Shown here piece after piece: positions 48,812 to 55,707 of a stretch of 55,707 nucleotides of DNA. This DNA comes from Ectocarpus siliculosus (Eukaryota; Sar; Phaeophyceae; Ectocarpales; Ectocarpaceae), in NCBI GenBank assembly GCA_000310025.1, contig FN649742.1:3858242-3913948 (forward strand), written 5' to 3'. The notes beneath the pieces are model-generated. The model worked only from the letters and a program-made list of their open reading frames with translations. It did no database searches and had not been told where the DNA came from. The position numbers were made by a program, and so were the translations under genes. Positions within the stretch are counted from its first letter, which is position 1. The number at the start of each line of letters is the position of its first letter.

Positions 48812-51216
48812 TACGGCGACCGCGGAAGCGGCCACCGTCCCACCGATCACGCGTGTGGCCAGCGCGGAGCAGAGGAGCGCGTACGCGAGGAGGAAGAGCG
48901 ACGCCGCGAGGCGCACATCGACGACGTCGTCCTCCTCGCCGTCGCCGCCCCGACCGCCCTGGCCCCCGGCCGTCCGGTAGAAAAAGCCGTACAGGCCGAT
49001 GTGAACGCCCTGGGTGACGAGCCAGGACGTGGGGAGAGCGAACGAGCCCGCGTCGAACTGGTTCGCGGTCTCCTCGAAGCCGACCGGCCAGTCGAGGAGG
49101 CTGCGCGCGAGGGAGCCGAGCTCCATCGCCCCCAGGCTCGCCGCGAACGCCAGCGCGGCGTACACGAGCGTAGTCTTGGCTCTTACCTCGAACACCTGCG
49201 CGCTCGAGAACGGGTTTGGGAGGGAACCAACGATAAGAAAGGCAAGTTTCAACTTGCGACGGGGAGCGTTTTGTATGTAAAAAAAAGAAAAAATGGAAGA
49301 AAAAGGACACGAATAAGTTAAGACTTGCGAGGCACCGCAGGTCCGACAGTATCCACGTTTCCCTGCCCTACCAGAAGCAGTTCTCGCTCGTGAAGTTCGT
49401 CGCCGGAAAAAAGCTCCACACTATTTGCAGCACCGTACACACGCATAACCGGTCAAGCCAACCCAAACATCGCCCAGGGAAGTAATGCCGACTCAGCAGC
49501 CTTAACGCGCACCCAAGGTAGTGAAAGCAACACATTGATCGAGAGAAATCACAGCAACACACGAGACAGCATGCTATTCTCCGTCATCGGCTTTGAGGTT
49601 GCGGGTGGGGGTTGGGTACAGATGCACTGCAACTTGCTGCTGGGTGAATATTCCGGCTGCTGTGAGATGATCACGGACATTTTCTTTCTTTTGGAGCCCA
49701 TTGATTGCTGTTTTCTAGCCCAGAAAAAACTGTGGTACGCTTGCGCTCCTCCATCAAAACACTGGGGGAGAAAGGAAGCGGAAGGTCGTGACACTTGTGC
49801 ACATCAAACGGAAACTAACTCGTACCGGTGTCCGCAGATTTCGAGCAGGGTTCGTGGTTCGGAGCCTGCTTGTGGTATTGGTCCATAGCAAACTTGTTCC
49901 GGAACTACACTGCTGTGTGGTGGCTTCTGATGACCGCTACTCTTCGCACGCTTCTCCTTGTCGTATTTTCCTGACGACACGATTGCCCGTTGCCCCATCC
50001 ACTTCAAGACGCCGACCACAACGCATACTCGATATGCCGCCCCCCAATCCCCCCGCCCATGCCACTCTCCCGCGAGCTATGGTCAAAATCTTCGTTCGAT
50101 GCCATGCTCAATGTTCATGCCGTGCTTTCCTTCCCTTCCGCCCAAGCAAGCAGCAACTCAAAACAGACCACACAAAACGTGCACCGACCCGACAAACACG
50201 CTGCTTTTTCTTTTACTCGCCTGCGCCAACATCTCCTCCGCAACGTTGATCCACGCGAAGCCCACGACATCGGTGACGAGGTCCAGCAGGAACTCGAGGG
50301 CGTGGTGGCTAAGCTTTCGCCGGCCGCTGCTGTAGCGGTGGAGCAGCAGGTGGCCTCCCGCGTGCAGGGCCAGGGCGTAGCACGCCACGCTCGAGAGCCG
50401 CACGTAGCCGCGGCTGTCTTCGTTCCCCGCGGTGGCCTCGAGGATGAGCCAAAACGCCTGCCGGTCGGATGTTTTTTTATCGCGTGTGGTGTTGCCTTCA
50501 CATTAGAAAACCGTTCCGGGTCTCCGCTTAGTACATACCGTGAGTGTGGGACAAAGAGGTGGTCCGAAGCACATAGGGGCCGCACGTATACTAGAAGGCT
50601 CGAAGTATTTTGATTCTTGTACGCATAGCTGGGCAATGGATGTTGAACAAAATTTCAGACGCCCATTGGTCCAGGGGGCCAAAATACTCTATTCTGCCAA
50701 GCAGTGAGAGAAGTTGCTTGGGTATGCAGAGAGAACCCTGATTGGCGGAGGGATCCTCGATTCTTCGATCCATGCTCTCGGGGGCCTTGCCTGCATGGTA
50801 CTGCTGTAGTCTACATGTCTACACGCTGCGGAGATTTTGAAAGCTATTTTGTACGTTGAGAATACGAATGAAAACGCTTGATACGCATGAGCCCTCGTGT
50901 CACTTGTTTCCTTGGTGATTTTATCAATCAGGTCAGAGGGCCAGTCTTGTCGCTCAAGCATGGGGGTAGCATTTGCTCAATTTTTCTCATTTTAGATCGC
51001 ACAGCGCAGGCAACAGACGCAAGGACCTTCGCCGAAATACTCGGCAGTCGCGCAGAATCGCGCTCCGGACATGGAGAGAGCGGGCCTGCACACACACAAA
51101 CACACCTGCGACCAAGCCAGAGCAACGAATATGTTGGGCCCTCGCTTCAGAAGACCCTTCAGGTAGAGCTTGGAGATCTTCAGGTGTCTCCTCCCTTTGG
51201 CGTACACCTCGTCCAT
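46838..51216 (-). CDS. Unrecognised multi-pass membrane protein with internal two-helix repeats
   Basis: 592-aa model in four exons: 51216-51106, 50457-50221, 49195-48374 and 47446-46838, all phase 0, 593 codons. The intron after 50221 has a GC donor (CAG/GCGAGT). About ten hydrophobic helices occur in pairs. The unit begins around V(G)xAW and ends in an Ala/Leu helix: FVALAWSQAFW (30-40), VVGFAWINVAEEM (101-113), WLVTQGVHIGLYGFF (174-188), MVGWAYNLWGQVEF (390-403) and VVGWAWEEAFDLA (508-520). Each is followed 25-40 residues later by a segment such as YAALAFAASLGAMELG (128-143) or YAALSTALGVCVMV (421-434). A disordered loop of about 140 residues (roughly 240-380), rich in Gly, Ala and Ser, lies between repeats three and four. 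I recognise no family. A channel, transporter or scaffold are all open. The start ATG is supported only by context; extra 5' exons cannot be excluded. Confidence 0.78.
50490..50535 (+). repeat. Dispersed repeat, partial copy 2 (AFRGH family)
   Basis: TGTTGCCTTCACATTAGAAAACC followed by GTTCCGGGTCTCCGC matches 39735-39770. It lies just beyond the acceptor of the membrane-protein exon 50457-50221, within the intron. Confidence 0.5.
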
Positions 51217-51264
51217 GCTCGTCTCTCTCCGGGCAGGGTACCCGCCCAGCCGGACCTATAGCTG

Positions 51265-51274
51265 TACTGCTGTA
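51265..51274. promoter_or_regulatory. TACTGCTGTA motif upstream of the membrane-protein start
   Basis: Exact copy of the recurrent 10-mer (as the reverse complement), 49-58 bp upstream of the ATG at 51216, inside the 718-bp divergent promoter shared with the carboxypeptidase gene. A second exact copy is in the first intron at 50799-50808. Confidence 0.4.
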
Positions 51275-51934
51275 GTCCAGAGCACCCGGTTTGTACTACT
51301 TGTAGAGCACCAGGGTATCAAAGGCAGACTACAGGTGGTCAAGTTGCAGGGGTTGAAAATAACCTTGTCTGTGTTCGATGGTAGCACGAATGGGAGTTGT
51401 GCGCAGTCTGACCAGAGTGCACCACGAGGAAGTAGCGTCGGCCCCGTTGGCCGCGCTGGTTGCAGGTCAATTTTGGATTGTAATGGAGTCTCCAAGTCTC
51501 CAAGCCTCGCAGGTTGCAGCTCACAAAGTTCCCCCCGCATTTTTAGCCGAAAGAGTGGTTCGTGTGTCGTTTCGGGGACGCATCTCTGGTTGCACCACAT
51601 GAATCCTCCGCGCGCACAGGTAACCTCTCGATCCATCGAACACGAAGTGGTGATGATCAGATTGTGATGATATTCCAGGCCCCTCTCCTCTTCTATGTGT
51701 ATGTCTGCGCGACACGCCTTTCGTAGGACATATAGACGGGGCTGACTGACTTTTCATGGAAAGAGAACCACGGGCTGCCCACAGCAGAGAGGACGACGAG
51801 CATATTTCCTTCTCTGTCGCTCTTCCTCACCTCTGAGTCGTGACCAAAGATCTTCTTTCGTCCTGTCCTCCATCTCCGCACGACAATCACAGGCCATCTC
51901 CACGAGAGTGCGCCCACCAAGACACCAGCGCACT

Positions 51935-54900
51935 ATGTCCTCGACGCCCCCTCCCCCGCTTCCGCGAGACGACCCAGCGTCCGCAGCGCCGTGCAGTAAT
52001 GCAGGGTGTTGGGAAGGGCCAGGCAAAATCACCACCGTAGTCAACGGGCTCACCTTCAGATCTACCTGGTGCAGCGGCAACCTTGCTCGGGTTGTCCTTC
52101 CTGCGGAACAGGGGGGAGTGGGTGGGGTGTATCAGCTGTGGACGGCTAGGTAAGGAAGCGGGCGTTTATTCCCAGCTGAGAAAGAGAGAGCGTCTACACC
52201 TTTGAGGGTGTTGGCATTTTTTTTGCAGTATGGGCGTGTGCCAGGAGAATGTGCCTGTTTGTGGACGCGTGCCCCTGGACATGTTCACTCCGAAGCAACT
52301 TCGTCATAATACTTACCAAGACTGGCCATTTGACCATATAAAGCGCAGTTGGACACACGCAAGGGAGGTTCAGTATCAAACTTTGGCGCCGCGAGCTTCC
52401 TGTGTGCTGAAGAGCAGATCCAATGGTTTCGTGTGCGCATAGGTCGCAGGAATGTGTAAGTGACGAAGCGAACGGTAGCACACACACCAGTAATGGCGGT
52501 ATACCAACCATTAGAGCACAGCATCACACGCACAACGATCTCGTTAGCTCGTAAGCAGTGATGCCGAAGATCCCAAAACAGAATGACCAATGACGTGTAT
52601 ACACAACATCCGTTAACGTCGGCCCGGCGTGCGAGACAGGTTAGGCAGAACCGATACGATCGAGCAATAACTACGTGACATCGTTGGTGATTTTTTTATT
52701 GTTGTTCGCTATTGTTCGTGGTAATGGTAGGAGGAGTGAGAGAGAGTCGCGGCCCGTGTGCCGCAGGCATGATGCACCATAGAATACAGCGTATCCGTCA
52801 AGGTATAGTCCAAAACAAATCTGGAGTTTCCAGTGTTGATCTGGACTTTCCAGTGTTGTGTGCGAAGGCCCATCAAAAGGCTCAATAGCCTAGCCATCTG
52901 TAGCATTGGCTCTCTCGGGTTCGTATGCGCATTGATTGTCTCTCGAACCCTGACGTGACTGAGTTAGACGTAGTCGCGACACAGGGGCAAGGCAGAACGG
53001 CCTGACCACCGGGTTATAGCATATTTGTTACTTCATTACCAAGGGCTTTCAGATTTTCGCACGCCTAAGTCGGGCACATCGGTGTTTTTGCCCCCGTGCT
53101 ACTTGGGCGCATTTCGCTTTTCCGATTGTGCGCACCCCTTGGCACCAACCACTAACTCCGTGGTATGTTTTGCTTCGTGAGACACAGGGATTGCGAGGGG
53201 GGGCCTAACGCCAGGCGTAACTCGAGCTGGTTCTACTATGGAGTGGCCGGTGGTTCAGCGAATCAGATAATCACCATGGTACGCCTGTGGAAACGTATAA
53301 CTTTGACTTTGCCTGAAGGTTGCCCAACAAGAACGGTGGCCCCTGTGATTGTCGGTAGAGAGGCTACATTTTGGCAATGTGTCTCGAATCGCGGTATCAA
53401 AAGGATACACACATGTTGAGTTGTGACAGCAGCAGGCGTGAGAATCCTTAGTGAAGCGGAACTTCGAGGCGCTGCTGCTGTGCCGCTGATCTACCCTGCG
53501 TGTTGGTGTCTGCCCCATACCAGACATTGCCGAACCGCCATGCACCTGCTTCACGGGTTCCAAGTCTCGGCAACCGGTAATTTGGAGGGCTGAACACATT
53601 ATGCTTTCCCCGATCGCTCCACAGCCGAACAACGGCTTGTTCTGATCTTCCTTCCCGTTCCATCCTGCATTCAACACCATCCTGCACGCACAGAGAATCA
53701 TGAACTTGAACAACCAGAACGCTCTCTACAAGCACGGGATGACGCCGGTTTTCCGCATGTCGGGAAACCCAAACTGGGCCCGCCTCAAGCAGAAAGCTAT
53801 CTTCGAGGTGAACGGCGTCCGTTTTTTGTTTCTGCTTTTCCTCTCTGCGAAAACAAACAAAAATAATTACTCCTCTCTTTCTGGTAGACAAAGTTCCAGG
53901 AAACGTTAGAGCGATAGGCTCATAGGCAACGTGTATGGCCTAATTGGGTGCCTTCTCACGGTTAATGGTTCGACAAGACCAGACACCCTCGAACGAGCGA
54001 GCAGGCGAGCGCCGCTAGGTACTGATCGGTTCATTGTACCCCGCTCGGCCGTCCACTTAAAGCTGCAAGCAAGGGCAACTCGAGCGCCCTGATGCCGTGT
54101 CTTCTGCTCTCCTCGCTACCAGGGTGGAAGGCAGAGCCGAAGCCGAACTCACGTTTACGCACGAAACGATCGTCCATCGTCTCCCTTTCCCCGCCCCGAC
54201 TTTCTCTCCCTCTGTCCTTGCGTTCTCAGGAAGAGGGCAGGCACTTGCAGCTCCAATTTCAGTTCCGCTTTACCAGAGACTCGGAGGAGGTGCTGTTTGC
54301 CTTTTGTTTCCCCTACAGCTATGACGACTGCAACAAAGACCTCGAGTGCTGCGAAGACCAGGCATGTCTTGTCGCAATGTGTTATGTTCTCCCTTTGAAA
54401 AGTCGATTGTGATCATGCTTACTAACCGTGGACCAAGCGTGTCTTGAAGTCAACTGCGGCCGCCGAGGCTCGATTGATGCCGCCTTTTCCCCCCCGGTAG
54501 TTGGCCTGTGACCACGGAAGGCATCCGCTTCAGTTGGACCAGTACGGATATTATATAAGAAGTTGTTGAGCAGAGCAGGGAACGTCTTTTTATGTGAAGA
54601 CGACAACATCAACAACACGGTTGCTGATCGGATTCCGGTCCGATTCGCCTCTTCAGTTAGCCTCCCCGCCGTGCTGCGAGCCTCTGTCCTTGCATGGCCA
54701 CGTAAACGATCGTCTTTGGCGCCCTGTGTCCTTTCAGGCTAGACGAGACGGGATGGCGCTACAACCCTTGATGTCGCCGCGACCAGGCCCGACCGGCTAC
54801 TTCCACCGGGAGCTGCTCATTCGGACCCCCGAGGGCAGGCGGGTCGATCTCCTCACGGTCACGGACTGCAACGGCATTTTGGTGGGTAGGGTCCTGGTGG

Positions 54901-55661
54901 TGTTGGGCGGTAGCTCGCGACCCGAGCTGCTAGTCTGAGCTCAGCCTCCTTCTCCGCGTTGCTCTCCATTTTGCTCTGAAAAATTGCCCCGCTAGCTGTG
55001 TTGTTGATGGGTCGTGCCATGACACGTAAGGTGACTGCCTCACGTGCCGTCGAGGCATGTGAATCACATTCCTCAGCTACTACATCAAGCGCGCGATCAA
55101 CAATGTACGCAGCACGCGAAAAGGCGCGACTTTTATCCGGGTACTTTCCAACAATCAAGCGTTTCGTACTGGTAGAGAGAGAGAGAGAGAGAGAGAGAGG
55201 TGAGACAGAGAGAGACCGCGACATGTACGGATATGCAGAGATGAAGACCGCTTCGTCTTGGGCTGCTGCGTGTGTGTCTATTGGGTGGGTGGCTGGTTCG
55301 ACCTTGCCTCCATTTTTTCTCGCGAGTGGCTGTAGACATAGATCCACAGGTGGGCATTCAATTGGTGGGCGCGGACCTCAAACCAACAACGCTGAACAGC
55401 TCAGGTTCTTCTCTTCCCCCTCCATAACTTCGGCAACGTGCACAACCCGCTCTGCTGTGTGATGGCGATACTGCGCTTATCCTACCCCACCCCCTCCCAG
55501 AATGAGCGCGAGCCCCAGATAGACCCCCACTTGTTTCCGGAGCACGCCCCCCCTTCGAGGTGCCGCCCTTTCGAGTTCGAGGGCAAGGACGTCGTTTTCG
55601 TGTCCGCGAGGGTTCATCCTGGAGAGACTCCAGCAAGCTTCGTCTTCCAGGGGATTCTGAG
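51935..55661 (+). CDS. Cytosolic carboxypeptidase, CCP5/AGBL5-like (M14), 3' part outside window
   Basis: Predicted tubulin deglutamylase: CCP5-type enzymes remove glutamates, including branch-point glutamates, from polyglutamylated tubulin in cilia and cytoskeleton. Exons 51935-52149, 53188-53278, 53694-53807, 54230-54361, 54738-54881 and 55501-55661, all phases agreeing; 285 residues plus a split codon. The N-terminal CCP domain has [13 protein letters not shown] (about 40-53), [50 protein letters not shown] and [20 protein letters not shown]. The first zinc motif is H271-x-x-E274 in [15 protein letters not shown]; the distal His and catalytic Glu lie beyond the window. The intron after 54361 has a GC donor (CAG/GCATGT). 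The start is the ATG in CACTATGTCC, before a Pro-rich leader. The gene is divergent from the membrane-protein gene. Confidence 0.9.
54480..54570 (-). repeat. Dispersed repeat, copy 3 (AFRGH family)
   Basis: The minus strand translates as [18 protein letters not shown], matching the copy at 39779-39850. It is intronic in the carboxypeptidase gene, antisense to it. Confidence 0.6.
55171..55200. repeat. (GA)n microsatellite
   Basis: About fifteen GA units in the intron preceding the HxxE exon of the carboxypeptidase gene. Confidence 0.95.
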
Positions 55662-55707
55662 GTGAACAGGCCGCAGCCGGCCGGTCACCACTGCGACCCC
55701 CCCCCCC

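Noticed and set aside
48356-49321. 321-aa plus-strand ORF
   Set aside because: It is antisense to the third exon of the membrane-protein gene; GC-rich codons leave all frames open.
51754-52080. 108-aa minus ORF considered as a 5' exon of the membrane-protein gene
   Set aside because: The plus strand here is the first exon of the CCP5-like gene (SGNLARV motif, in-phase donor at 52150), which explains the open frames.

Overview
The window reads as nuclear DNA of a photosynthetic stramenopile, most likely a brown alga (Ectocarpus-like); the species is inferred. Reasons: intron-rich genes with mostly GT-AG introns of 0.3-6 kb, a heterokont-type bipartite plastid leader, GC-rich coding with homopeptide runs, and abundant microsatellites and transposon remnants. 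The window begins with a G run, ends with a C run and holds two 100-N gaps, so it looks like a small draft scaffold of three contigs. Long ORFs are mostly meaningless here. I built gene models by chaining exons whose splice sites and phases agree; four models close in frame from ATG to stop.

Layout. (A) 374-7982, minus: 5' part of an SPX-SLC13 phosphate transporter running off the left edge. 7983-12456: intergenic, with two copies of a palindromic MITE and one tRNA-derived SINE. (B) 12457-17397, minus: a complete 356-aa predicted thylakoid protein; the first gap falls beside one of its exons. 17398-18835: intergenic, with a decayed Ty1/copia remnant. (C) 18836-35972, minus: a complete 11-exon, 637-aa JmjC (cupin_8) protein. 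Its 5.9-kb last intron is a transposon nest holding a SINE, a MITE and a 4.5-kb hAT-like element whose BED/hAT-dimerisation gene lies antisense to the host. (D) 37353-41343, plus: a complete 543-aa single-AP2-domain factor. 41344-46837: gene-poor DNA with the second gap. (E) 46838-51216, minus: a complete 592-aa unrecognised membrane protein built from about five copies of a two-helix repeat. (F) 51935 to the right edge, plus: the 5' part of a CCP5/AGBL5-like cytosolic carboxypeptidase, divergent from E across 718 bp.

No operon-like functional grouping is seen. The most interesting items are the repeat-built membrane protein E; the leader-bearing protein B; the reduced hAT gene inside the JmjC intron; a 10-bp motif, TACAGCAGTA, found 11 times and placed just upstream of two or three start codons; and the MITE and SINE families. 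Both assembly gaps are flanked by garbled, homopolymer-rich duplicates of neighbouring sequence, which should not be annotated as genes.
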